64,000 nt of DNA from positions 94,335,587-94,399,586 of the forward strand of contig CM043966.1 in the NCBI GenBank assembly GCA_014529385.2, in the 5' to 3' direction. The DNA is from Adiantum capillus-veneris (lineage: Eukaryota > Streptophyta > Polypodiopsida > Polypodiales > Pteridaceae). The first letter of the stretch is position 1; each line of letters opens with the position of its first letter. The notes under the pieces were generated by a model. It was given only the letters and a program-made list of their open reading frames with translations. It had not been told where the DNA came from and did not search any database. The position numbers were made by a program, and so were the translations under genes. Positions 1-10,545 of the stretch are shown here, piece after piece.

Positions 1-52
<52 letters not shown>

Positions 53-83
53 GGGTTAGGGGGTAGAGAGAGAGAGAGAGAGA

Positions 84-167
<84 letters not shown>
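1..167. repeat. (AG)n and (TA)n microsatellites
   Basis: An (AG)n run fills roughly 1-47, a second lies at 65-84, and a pure (TA)n run of about 80 bases occupies 86-167. Nothing here can be read as a gene; the Arg-Glu and Ser-Leu reading frames are repeat artefacts. Confidence 0.97.
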
Positions 168-170
<3 letters not shown>

Positions 171-188
171 AGAGAGAAGCCGATAGAG

Positions 189-267
189 GGTCAAGGGAGA
201 GAGAAAAGGAGCAAAAATGATGGTGACGATGATGTGGGATCGAGGTGTGTTTACCAAGGAAAAAAAT

Positions 268-307
<40 letters not shown>

Positions 308-393
308 CCGAGCGAGGGTCAAGGGAGAGAGAGAAAAGGAGCAATAGCGATGCTGATGACGATGTGGGATCGAGGTGTGCTTACCAAGGAAAA

Positions 394-469
<76 letters not shown>

Positions 470-487
470 TGACAAAGGATCAAGAGG

Positions 488-525
<38 letters not shown>

Positions 526-540
526 GATCAGGAGAGAGAA
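189..540. repeat. Minisatellite units with embedded (AG)n
   Basis: Two tandem copies of a unit of about 130 bases are visible, near 189-310 and 316-490. Each contains a GATGTGGGATCGAGGTGTG block, a TTACCAAGGAAAAAA block and then a long (AG)n tract (271-302 and 397-467). A further (AG)n run lies at 491-520. The units differ by several substitutions and by (AG)n length. Reading frames through this region are Arg/Glu-rich low complexity and are not called as genes. Confidence 0.85.
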
Positions 541-2012
541 TAAAGTTGAGAAGAGAGGAAAGAATCTTTTTGGAATCTGCTCGCCGGATTCCAAAAAATG
601 CGCTCACCAAAAAATATCCCCCGGATCGAGTGAATCTTGATCTACAAATACAGACTCAAAAATTTGTTCAATTTGCAAATTCATACTCGATAATCTGTCA
701 GATTCAGACTTAGCAGTCTGGAGATGCAACAATAAAGTGATGGAGATGCACACAACATAAGTTCAAGATGGAGAGGATAGCTTTGACACAGCATTTGTGG
801 GTACAAAAAGAGTTGTACCTCTTTAAGTTTTTCAGATAGATATAGTGTAGGATTATACAACCACCCAATAAGAGTGCGGACAGGTACGTGGCCCTTTATC
901 CTAATATTTCTTAAGGAGCTATTGTTCTCTTCTGCCAATGAAACTTTCTTGTGCTCTTCAATCACGATTGACTTTGTAGACTACATCTCTTATGAACATT
1001 GTATCTCTAAACCTATCTCAGCTAGTGGCATTCCCAAAACCATATCTTGTGCATCCCTGATTGTCATCACATGAGACTGTACTTCTAGGATTTGAGAATC
1101 TATTTGAATGACGGTGGAAATTATTCCCCATTATTCTCCTCATTTGTTTCCAGACATGGTAATGCATTTTGGAGCAACAGCTAGCTGTGATTGGCCACAT
1201 TTTAGCCATGTGTGAAAGGACATGAGATTCTTGTCTATCTAAATTTCTAGATTCTATTCCCTTGGTAGCTTATTTCCGCTTTGCCAAATGATTTCCACAT
1301 GATCTTCTCAAGAGCTCCTTGTGTACCCACCCTTGTTGTGGTCGTTGTCCTCAGTTGAACTTTTTTGTGGCTTCTTTGCTTTGATCACTCTTTGCAATAG
1401 ATGTGACACTACACTATTTTCTTGCAACTCTTGTGCATTATCTACTTGCATTTGAGTGACTTTTGACCTTAAAAGATCCACTCTTCTTTCTAGCATAATT
1501 TGTCTCTTGGAAAGGGACTCTAGTGGTGCCTTTTGTGTAGCTTTTTGAGATGAATTTTTTCATTGAAAAGTGAAACATGTAGACTTCCTATAGCTTTACC
1601 TTCTACTAATTTTTAGCTTTTTGAAACCTATTTTGGCAGCTTGTCAAAGAGGATCTACATTGACTTGGGACAATTTTTGACTTCCAACTTGCCATTTGTA
1701 GAGGTTGGTAAAGGCCATGAATGTACTTGTATTCATCGTTGCCCGCATTTTTATATGCATATATAAGCTTGGTTACATGCAAACGCTTGAAAATTTTTGG
1801 GTTGGTGAGCAATATTTTCATAGCCTCGAGAGATTAGTTCAAGTCAAAGCCAAACATTCTTGAAGCTTTCACATGGAGAAAACATTAGCGAACACTCTCG
1901 AAAGGGGGGAGTCATATCATCTGTCAACAGCCACACACCCCCTAGGAAATCAACAAAAATCCATGACCAAAAAGTTAGGATAGTCTACAAAGGGTAGCAA
2001 ATACCAAAATAG
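541..2012. other. No clear gene; weak minus-strand frames only
   Basis: I see no recognisable gene. Two short minus-strand frames (1308-1496, Gln/Glu/Lys-rich and possibly coiled coil; 1606-1821) could be remnants of the retroelement remains that follow, but no motif supports this. Confidence 0.5.
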
Positions 2013-3910
2013 CTAGCTAGAAAACACCCTAGCAAGGGGAACCGCAACAAGAGTGACCTCAACTGCTTTATTAAGAATCATACCATCAGAGATTCTAGCC
2101 CCTCCTTTTGAAGCACATACCATTACCAAACTCCATGGTTGTTGGAAGCCGATTCCATCAAGGTCTATTGAAAAAATGCCTTTATGAAGATATTCAAGGG
2201 GTAAAGTTTCAGTTGATTTATTCAAGTCAAAGTCTTGCTTTGTTGATGTTTGACATTTGCAAACCTTCTTCATAGGATCCTATGTATTTCCATGAAACTT
2301 GACATATCTTTCCAAGGTTAGGTTGTAAAGCTCATTATCTTCCCCCAAATATTGTCTATCTCATGGATTTGCTATGGTATGAGCTATCGTGACTTCATAA
2401 CCCATAACTTTGACTTGAACTGATTTCTCAAGGCTGAGAAGATATTCTTTGTGTTGCTTTATCGATGTTTGACATCTGCAAACCTTCTTCATAGGATCCT
2501 ATGTATTTCCATGAGATGTGACATATCTTTCCCAAGTTTAGGCTATAAATATCATCATCTTCCCTTGATATTGTCTATCTCCCAAATCTCCTATGATCTG
2601 AGCTATGGTGCCTGCAGGACCCATAACATCATAGAATGTAGACTCTCATCTATATGTACATCCATCTAGGTCATAATATGTGCTCGGCATGGCATAACAT
2701 TGAAGCTTGACTTCCTCTGGGTGATGGTTTGGCTCTAAAAATAATTATGGATTCACTCATATAACAGCTTTCAGCTCTAGCAAATTTGGGCAATGAGTGT
2801 TATTTTCCTCGGAGGTATGCCATCCTTCTTGATCTAGCATATGGCACCCTTCTATGAGTGGTATGTAGTGGTATGTAGGCCTCTCAAATATTGGTTTGTT
2901 CTTTTGGCACAAACTTCCATCTCGGTCCACATAGTATACATAAGAATTATGTATGCCATACAATGCTAACAACATTTGTTTGGATGTCTCTCCCATCCTA
3001 ACATGTTTTTATGCATTACCGGAGGTGAATGCAGAATCATTTGCAAATCTAACACTTTTTTTGGCCATTGGTGATTGCAAAGTGCTCTGACTAGATTCAT
3101 GCATAAATTTAGTGTCCTCTGGTCCCAATTTTAACACTTCAAGTGTTTGTAAATCTTCATGCAGATATTGAACTTGCACTGCCCTTAGTGGTGTTTCTAA
3201 AGGTAAATGCTTATTTGATTGTGCCAACAATACAGGTTAGGTGCACTTACATCGGTAAACACATTTTTGATTTGTTCCTTTCATTGCTCTCCATAGTTGA
3301 CATGTTCTCGCTGTTTAGATTCTTGGGATAATCCTTTAGAAAATATCCTCCTTTTCTTCCACAATCTAAACAATACACTTTAGTAGGTGGAACTTCAAAT
3401 TCTCGTCCATTGGAAGCTTTTGTTAAGAAATTTTTGTTTCTGTGGTTGCCAAATTGTTGGTATCATCTTTGAAAATTCTTAAGATTGGGCTATAGGCTGC
3501 ATCGTCTTAACCTTGATGCTACCTTTGACTTGGTTCTCTGAATTGGTTTGCTTCAATTCATTGATCTGTGGGATTTACCATTTGTGGTTCTCGACTGTAG
3601 CTTTGACCACTATAGTTCATGTAGAATGAACTTGATTGCATATGTAGCAACTATGTGGTTTGTTGAACTCTGCAGATTCCTAATGAATAACATCTTGGAT
3701 CAATTTTCTAAACATCTATTTGCACTTCCTTTTTGAGTTTGCAATACATAGCCCCACTAGGATCTGAGACTATCTCGGAATGATCTGGATTGGGCTTTAT
3801 TCTTACCAATAGGATTTTGGCGCCTACATTGTTGTTTTTATTGCTCATCAGATATTTATGACCTTTTGAATCTGCATGAGGTCTTCAAGATCATGCATCG
3901 TCAAATCTTT
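2013..3910 (-). pseudogene. Decayed retroelement gag-like remains
   Basis: On the minus strand, short frames broken by many stops run from about 3910 down to 2013. Near 3330-3375 a CxxC...C arrangement (CLDCGRKGGYFLKDYP) looks like a retroviral-type zinc knuckle whose His has become Tyr. Near 3870-3905 a stretch (LTMHDLEDLMQIQKV) resembles the segment preceding the zinc knuckles in element A (MTLADLTKAIRD). Frames at 3009-3230, 2757-2996 and 2013-2273 keep codon-like sequence without identifiable domains. The likely origin is an old gypsy element on the same strand as A; no LTR was found. This is inference from weak motifs. Confidence 0.45.
2234..2630. repeat. Direct duplication, about 220-bp period
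   Basis: The segment starting at 2234 (TTGCTTTGTTGATGTTTGAC) recurs at about 2454 with a few changes. Matching continues through the CTTCTTCATAGGATCCTATG block and the CATATCTTTCC and ATTGTCTATCTC blocks to roughly 2630. The copies are clearly diverged, so this is an old local tandem duplication inside the decayed retroelement. Confidence 0.8.
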
Positions 3911-4077
3911 GAGGAATTAATTAGAGTTAATTAGTCAAAAGGTTTTAAAAATACAAAAAATATCCAAAAAATCGGTTTTTGTTTTAAATCTCAACACACT
4001 TAGGTGAATGGTTCAGCCAAATAAAATCTTAATTTTTGTGACAACTTAACATTCCATCAAGTAAAATCAAAACTAAG

Positions 4078-4312
4078 TGTGCGCGTCTGTCACACGTGTC
4101 AATGCAAGAGACTTGACACTGTGTGCAAGCCACAAATGGCTGCAAGCACACAACCAGACTAATCTAGCAAGCTCAAGAGAGCAAGGGTGTGTCACTCACC
4201 GCCCTACGCTCGCCTTCGTGGAGGATTCCTCGTTGCAAAGAAGAAGGAGCTACCGCCATGCCGCGCTCAACCGCCTCGCGACCGCCGTGCCAACGTCGCA
4301 ATGCTCGATCGC

Positions 4313-4356
<44 letters not shown>

Positions 4357-4361
4357 GTATA

Positions 4362-4404
<43 letters not shown>

Positions 4405-4690
4405 GGAGATGAAGAAGAAGAAGATGGAAATGGAGCAAGAGCACTCTTCAATTGCACAAATGAGAGAATGAGTGATTTTTAGGTTTAGGTAACTTTTATA
4501 TGAGCTCGCCCATTCACACTTGGGCGCCCATGCTTAGCCAACTAACCCTTGAATGTTCCAGTTAGAGTGCACCTCTCATTAGTGATCACTCTTACCCTTT
4601 TCCTATTGGACCGACAAGCCCAGTACCTGACTACCAAATAAATAATACGGCGTCTGTCGTAGGTGACAGGAATGTGCGTGAGGGTTAACA
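4078..4690 (-). repeat. Element A 3' LTR
   Basis: This 613-bp LTR starts TGTGCGCGTCTG and ends GGGTTAACA on the plus strand. It closely matches 13434-14022 and 28775-29416. It contains a compound (CT)n/(AC)n microsatellite (about 4315-4403), which accounts for much of the length difference between copies. On the minus strand a TATAAAA sequence lies at 4494-4500. Confidence 0.93.
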
Positions 4691-4703
4691 GGCCCCCCTT
4701 CTT
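4691..4703 (-). other. Polypurine tract of element A
   Basis: On the minus strand, AAGAAGGGGGGCC ends exactly where the 3' LTR begins (TGTTAACCC). This position and composition are those of a plus-strand priming polypurine tract. Element B has the equivalent at 29417-29429. Confidence 0.88.
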
Positions 4704-6200
4704 GATGTAGATTCCATCCTCGGAAGCTGTTGAGTTGAAGTTCGTCTCGTCGAGGTGGATGAGCATTTGTGATGAATGTCCTTAGCCTTCTTCGGTCACT
4801 GCAAAATCAAACAACATTGGCACAGTAATTGCATTCTCATAAACAATTAAAAAGCATATGCAGTTGTAGACAGACAAATTAATTGGTAACAAAATTTTAA
4901 ATTGTCAACAATAAACATTAAATTATAATATAATCACACGCATAAACAGTTATTATGAAGTCAAAAACTAAACAAGTCTAGGGTCGCTAATTTAACGGTT
5001 GAAAGACACTAGAGATCAACTATTAATACCATGGGCAAGTTTCTCGATTTTCTCCGGTCATTAAGTTGTTTAATCATGAGAGCCAAGTATTTTATGTCCG
5101 AGGGATAACTAGAGGCTATACCTAGAAGACCTTGTAGTTTAGCTACGATAAAAGGAATTGCTCATGAAATCATCGCCTGACTTCTTTCCTTTTCTTTGAC
5201 CCCCAAAGTCTTTTCACATTGATTCAATTTTGATGTGTGTGCTGATTTTGTATGCCTTGGGTTTTTTGCTTTTCAAGGAAAAGCGCCCACACTGGGAACC
5301 TCTAGGGCTCTAGTAACATAGGCGATACATGTGAGTGAAGTACCAAATCAAGCAGGGATTTCTCTTCCAGCTTAAGATTTTACATTGTGGCACTTTGATT
5401 TTATTTTATTTTTTGTTCATTTTCAGCATTTTAATTTTGTAACTTTGGGGGATCATATAACATTGTTACCCTCCCCAGGCTCATCACACTAGTAAACTCC
5501 CTTAATAATACTTAAGCTAAAGGTCAATAGGGACTAAGCGCACTAGAAAGCCCTAGTACATTGCACACAATGCTGCCTAAACCGGATTAAGAACCTAAGT
5601 AACCATTGATTATTAGGAAGGCATTCCCCATGGTATTAAGAGAAGATCTCTAACACCTACCTTGGTCAAACTAGCTTAGCTGGACTGCTTGATTTTTAAA
5701 CCTAGACAAGTGATTATGACATCAATTTACATTGAATTTAATTTTTGATACTAAGCAAATGCGTTGAATATTATGCTACCAATAATAATTAAAGCAGACA
5801 AACATGGATGCAAAAAAGATAAGGGGCAATGCTAATGGACAAGAAACACCTGTTTGTGTTGATGATCGCGCTTGATTTGAAGTGTGAATGAGAGAAATAT
5901 TCCATGAAGGTCCAAATCCTAACAACAGTAACGTAGCCACGTTCCTGTACACACTAGGAAACACAAAGAATACCTCTAGGAGGCACATCAGTGGGGGAAA
6001 AAGAACTTTGCTAATAACTAAACTCTAAAACAGAAACACTCCTATCGTACTAATCCTACCTACCCTCCATCACTCGAGTGATGAGGATCAAAGGTGTTTG
6101 ATGACATAGGTTTTTGTTTCAGTGTACCAGATGTGAATGTGTAGATCTAGGTCAATGTTTTGACTTTTATTGTGCACACTCGCTTGCTAATTGCTCTTGC
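4704..6200 (-). other. Element A 3' untranslated region
   Basis: No convincing reading frame is present. The stretch aligns by eye with the matching part of element B (about 29430-30710), including shared blocks such as AAAAGCGCCCACACTGGGAA. It ends at the polypurine tract. The 118-residue frame present in B at 30789-31145 has no counterpart here. Confidence 0.7.
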
Positions 6201-6678
6201 TCTTTACTATTTTTGTTTTTTGTGAGTATAAGACTTTATATATACATTCCCTAAGATTGGTGATTGAGAGGTCAAGGAGGAAGGTTGAGAGGGAAGCAAG
6301 TGAATGATGGATGTCAGCAAACACTCCCCCCTTCCTATACCTTTTGAAATGATGTCATCACCTTTTGAAACTAATTGTTTCAAGTTGTTATGGGTGAAGG
6401 CTTCAACCAATAATTTTCGACCGCCCTATGCATTTCATCTAGTTGCAAGGGTGGTAAGGTACTCTTCAATGATTTTATTTGCAACATTGTTGTAAGTGGT
6501 GAACTTACAATGGGAGGTGCAAACTCTTCCTTGTTTATATGGATATGTACAATGGTAGGTGGAGGTTGTGTCGAAGATTCTATTTCCGTATAGGGACTAC
6601 ATGAAGAGCAAGAAGCTTCATTTAACTTCCTTGTTCCTGAGCTAGGTGGAAAAAATCGTTCTTTCTTTAGTACCCAAA

Positions 6679-7530
6679 CTAGCTCTGGAGCGGGTGTGTA
6701 GCATTCCGTGATTTTTTCCTTTTTGTGATCTTCAATTCATTTTGGAGCCACAGGATTGGGCTCACATGGGCAAGGTGACAAGTAAAAGCACAATTTACAT
6801 TTTGGCACCCAGATTTGATCATTTCCTTCATAGTAGCCTTGGGCTTCCAATAGTTTTTTAGGAATCCACCGCCACGTTTCCTTACATTTCTTGGGGCGAG
6901 TGAGACATCTCTTGCCAGGCTCCTATCTTTTGGCGCTATGGTCGCTAAAGAAGCTTTAGGGACCCACTTGTATGTTTTATTTGTTATATTGGGATGGGTC
7001 TTGTGTGTCTTAAGTTTTATTTCAACTACATCAGTTGAAGCTCTAGAGAGTTGGAATATGGGGACATATGGTTCAACCTCTTGGACATGCAATGTTTTGG
7101 GTTTTATTTCCTAAAGAGGCAATATCTCAGGGACTATGGCTCGAGTATCAGGGCTAAGAGTTGGCTTCTGCGTTGTGACACCCCCTGTCCCACAATCAAT
7201 AGTGCATTTGGTGACTATCATCCATGTGCATCCTAGGTTTATATTACCCTCCATAGTCCTAGCAGGTATGACCAAAAAGTCTTGAGCTACAACCCCATTG
7301 TCATAATTGATAGAAGTGTGCCAGATTCCAAAAACCGTAGTTTTTTTCTTGTTCACACCCTTGACTTGGATAATACTCTCAGATAGAGGTGGATTTCCCA
7401 ACTGACACCAAACTCCATATGACAATAGATTATATTTAGCACCCGTGTCCAATAAGGCGTTATATAGTACTTTTCCATAGGTACTATTTAGTTCAATTGG
7501 ATATTGTAGGGGTGGCTCATTTCCAATGAA
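6679..7530 (-). pseudogene. Element A second retropepsin-like ORF (PR2), broken
   Basis: Minus-strand frames at 7111-7452 and 6679-7092 belong to one diverged ORF. The upstream part contains an aspartic-protease-type active site, LLDTGAKYNLLS, and later a GNINLGCTW segment resembling the Leu-Gly-x-x-Trp motif of retropepsins. The downstream part carries a WVPK motif (TYKWVPKAS). A stop after PEILPL separates the two frames, and a 1-nt shift is needed just upstream of the active site. The intact relative in element B is 31860-32660. Its location after the missing integrase, rather than before RT, is unusual. Confidence 0.7.
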
Positions 7531-7534
7531 TCAT

Positions 7535-7671
7535 CAACAGTGTCTTCAAAAAACGCTTTCGTGATTTCTAGATTAGCCTCTCATTGGCATCTAAGACGTT
7601 GTTGTCTTTCTCGAGCCTCAACTCTTGCTTGGATCTTTTTAAGATTTGCTTGTTCTTTGGCTCCTTTCTTT
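7535..7671 (-). pseudogene. Element A remnant of the integrase ORF tail
   Basis: Minus-strand sequence here matches the Lys/Glu/Arg/Gln-rich end of the integrase reading frame in element B (32690-32790), including the in-frame UGA followed by an EANL peptide. Upstream, at about 7670, it is joined directly to sequence equivalent to B at about 35935, marking a deletion of roughly 3.1 kb. The linker frame continues to higher coordinates from there. Confidence 0.75.
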
Positions 7672-7706
7672 TCATTTATTCTAGCATGCACATTTGCTCG
7701 ATATCG

Positions 7707-8339
7707 TCACCTCTTACATCTCTTACTCTTCTTGTCTAATTTTTGATTACGGCCAATCTCTAGTGAAGAGTCACTAGATGAGTCTCTACTTGTGTCTTCT
7801 GCTCCCTTGGATAGATTGTCATCTAGGGTACCACTAGGACCTAAATGGTTTGTCCCCACATTTGCACTAAGATTTAACTCAAATTCTTTGTCCTCAGAGT
7901 CAATTTCAATTGATGATTCTAACCCCAAATCGCGTGGGCTATAGTCTTGTGAGACGCTACTGGTTCCAATGCCAATCAAACCTTCATCTTGTAGGTCATT
8001 AGAAGCTATATGCATTGCTTCTAGCATATTTAAGGGTACGAGTGGTGGCATTTCATCCCCCTCAAGTGTTACCCAGGTCATCCCCCTATTTCCCCAAGTG
8101 TCTATGATTGTTGCTAGGTGTACCCCATCCACATTGTCCGACTCAGTCATCCCATGTAGTACATCCATATAAGGAGAATCTTCCCCAACATCAGTGTCTG
8201 CTTTACACGTGTAACAATACAACAATGGGGCCGAGTGAATTGTGGTATCAGATCTGTGGTCAATTATAACTCTGTTTCTTAGAGGATGTGCTCGACCAGT
8301 TACAAGATCCACTTGAATGACAGAATCTTGGAACTGCAA
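7707..8339 (-). CDS. Element A linker region between PR1 and RT, 210 aa
   Basis: An open minus-strand frame of 210 residues, matched closely by B 35922-36581. It is rich in Ser, Asp and Glu (for example DTSRDSSSDSSLEIG) and ends in a basic Lys/Arg tail. No catalytic motif is visible; it holds an YCYTCKADTDVG stretch with two Cys. In B it sits between the first protease and RT, where gypsy polyproteins carry a poorly conserved linker. In A it is joined to the integrase tail by the deletion. Its function is unknown. The preservation of this frame in both copies argues that it was translated as part of the polyprotein. Confidence 0.6.
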   Translation of the reverse strand: MQFQDSVIQVDLVTGRAHPLRNRVIIDHRSDTTIHSAPLLYCYTCKADTDVGEDSPYMDVLHGMTESDNVDGVHLATIIDTWGNRGMTWVTLEGDEMPPLVPLNMLEAMHIASNDLQDEGLIGIGTSSVSQDYSPRDLGLESSIEIDSEDKEFELNLSANVGTNHLGPSGTLDDNLSKGAEDTSRDSSSDSSLEIGRNQKLDKKSKRCKR

Positions 8340-8357
8340 GTAGACATGGTTTTTAGA

Positions 8358-8660
8358 TCAGTCATGCACCATTTTTGTTTCCCTCATGAAAGGACATCCT
8401 AAGATCATCTCGGATGCAGTAGTGTGTTTGGATAAATCCATAACAATGAAGGTAATTTGTATTTTATGTCCAAAGACCTTGATCTTGAGATATTCTAGCA
8501 TCCCAATAGGTTTAACAATAGACCCATTGGCCATCTTTACTACTATGGTTGTGGTCCCAAGGTGAGGTCTTCCCATAGTTTCCCATCAATTTTTAGTCAC
8601 AATGCTAACCCCAGCGCCACCATCAAGGATTCCCTTCACAGTTAATCCCTTAGTAGTGAT
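8358..8660 (-). pseudogene. Element A first retropepsin-like domain (PR1)
   Basis: On the minus strand, an ILDGGAGVSIVT-type active-site segment at about 8600-8640 is followed by a broken codon. The intact stretch at 8358-8576 then contains VVKMANGSIVKPIG, TFIVMDL and EMILGCPFM. This is the order expected of a retropepsin (D-x-G-A loop, flap region, hydrophobic-ILG motif). The active site reads DGG rather than DTG or DSG. The better copy is B 36605-37117. The stop in the WETMGRPHL neighbourhood makes this copy defective. Confidence 0.65.
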
Positions 8661-9391
8661 TGGTATGGTCGCATTGGATTCATCGCCCTCAAAGTATTGT
8701 CCCAACTTGGTATTTCTACAACAAGGTTCTCATCTAGGTTGGGTTGTGGATCTAAGTGTTCCTCCTCTATTGGCATCTCCCTAGCTCCATCCATCTGTGC
8801 AAATTGTGGTAGCCCGACCTTCAGTTCTCCATTGAGGAAAGCTTGAAGAGCTAAGAATAGCTCAAGGTCTCCATATAGTTTGGACATGATGGTGGTTCTG
8901 ACTTCTGAAGCCATGAAATCCATCAATTTGGCAATATTTAACGGTATCTTTTGGGCTTCAGTCCCTTGACGTGGGGAAGATGGGATCTCCATTTCTTCAA
9001 TAGGATCAGGTAGTCCCTCTGTAAACATTCTTTCCAACAAGAAGTGAGTACGTCCACTTTCCCGTGAGTTTAAGTCACTTTCTTCTTGGATGACACTAGG
9101 TATGGCTAGGGGTCTTTGGACTTTCTGAGGTTGTTGTTGCGTAGGGAACATTGTGTCTGTAATCTGGATCTGCCTAGGTGCTGGCTCTAGATCCCTTTGG
9201 GTATCTTCTACAAAAATCCTTAATTGCTTGACCCGCTCGATCTCCTCTGTAGGGTTTGGATAAGTTCTTATCTTTTTCTTAGATCCTAGCCATTGTGGCT
9301 CATGACGATCTTCCTTGTTGGTTTCTTGCTTAGTGGTCGTTTTGGTCTCCATGGTTTCGCCTGAATCAGAATCCTCTTTAGCGTCGTTCAT
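8642..9391 (-). CDS. Element A gag-PR spacer, 249 aa
   Basis: This open frame lies between the zinc knuckles and PR1 and is in frame with the knuckle ORF upstream. It is charged and Gln/Pro-rich with no domain I recognise. One segment (SEVRTTIMSKLYGDLELF) may be helical. Element B has only the last part, because B is cut at 37118 exactly inside this stretch. It is probably a spacer in the gag-protease polyprotein rather than a separate gene. Confidence 0.55.
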   Translation of the reverse strand: MNDAKEDSDSGETMETKTTTKQETNKEDRHEPQWLGSKKKIRTYPNPTEEIERVKQLRIFVEDTQRDLEPAPRQIQITDTMFPTQQQPQKVQRPLAIPSVIQEESDLNSRESGRTHFLLERMFTEGLPDPIEEMEIPSSPRQGTEAQKIPLNIAKLMDFMASEVRTTIMSKLYGDLELFLALQAFLNGELKVGLPQFAQMDGAREMPIEEEHLDPQPNLDENLVVEIPSWDNTLRAMNPMRPYQSLLRD

Positions 9392-9481
9392 ATATATGGG
9401 GTCATCACCAGTTCCTATGTTGGTCTTTGACCTGTGGTCTGACTTCGTTGCTTTTTGCGATCTCTTCCTTTGTGTTTTCTT

Positions 9482-10477
9482 CTACTTCTGAGATTGGGCA
9501 ATTGATGTAGTGTCTCTTTCTTCAAGAATATAATTTTGCTTTTGGAGCATCGATCGTGTGAGTACGTTTACTGGTACCACAGGTATACTTTGTGATGGCT
9601 CCTTGGTAACCTCAATCAAGTTTAATGGCGTGATCTTTGGCGCATTTGGATTATTCGGACATTGGGCAATCAAATGATCTATGCCACATCAATTACACAT
9701 GAGTATCGGCATTGTAGACGTGCTCGCTTGATTGGTTTGCATTAGTGTGGTGTTGTTTTTTAGCCTAATAGGACACTCGGCCACACGATGTGGACCTCCA
9801 CACTCATAGCATTGAAGAGGTGGTCTCTTGGCAGTGTAGTTGATATTTTGGCCTCTTGCAGCAAGAGCAACTACTTGATAGACACGTTTAACTTGTCCCC
9901 AATAGTCCTCCATGTAGTATTGTCGACTTTCTTCAAGCGCATCAATCCCATAGGAAATATTAGGGTCTATATCTTCCTCACAGCCTTCCAAACAAGCAAT
10001 AGATGACTCACGACCCACTTGATTCACAGAAGTGATTCTCAGATGTGGTGGTTGCGGTCCTAGCATTGGAGGTGGTAAGGGTGTTGTTTGAATGACATTT
10101 TGGGCCCTGGGAACCATGTGTTGTGATGTTTGTTCAAGAGGTGGGGCCGACATCAATGCAGGCACTCGAGGTGTGTCTGTCCATGCTAAGGTTGGTCTAT
10201 TGGCCATCGTGCACTTAAATACTATGCAATCCTTAGCTTGATGACCATAGCTCCCACAGGGATTGCAATTCCCATTGAATTTTACTCTAAAAGTACAGCA
10301 TTCACTGGTACTATGCAGTCCATAGCATACTGAGCACCATTGTTGCTCTCTTCTTGGATACATATGATTTTTTTGTGGAGCACGATTGTCTCTAAGACTA
10401 TCTCGAATGGCCTTGGTGAGATCTGCTAAAGTCATCTCAGATATCTTTGGCTCCTTAGCAATAGGCTTTAGGGTCAT
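9482..10477 (-). CDS. Element A gag C-terminus with four zinc knuckles
   Basis: This is the nucleocapsid-like end of gag. Reading down the minus strand there are four CCHC clusters: CSVCYGLHSTSEC, CNPCGSYGHQAKDC, CYECGGPHRVAEC and, across an in-frame UGA at about 9685, C-N-stop-C-G-I-D-H-x4-C. Only the second has the usual CX2CX4HX4C spacing; the others have three residues between the second Cys and the His. Such knuckles bind the element's RNA during packaging. Frames 9689-10477 and 9482-9673 are in the same phase, so a single UGA is the only break. Confidence 0.75.
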
Positions 10478-10545
10478 TGGCTAATGCCTCGATGCTTGAG
10501 GGCTAATAGATTTAGGCTCAACAGACACTCTTTCTCCTTGAATCA

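Noticed and set aside
217-713. Long Arg-Glu and Ser-Leu reading frames
   Set aside because: They are translations of (AG)n microsatellite DNA in several frames and have no gene-like composition.
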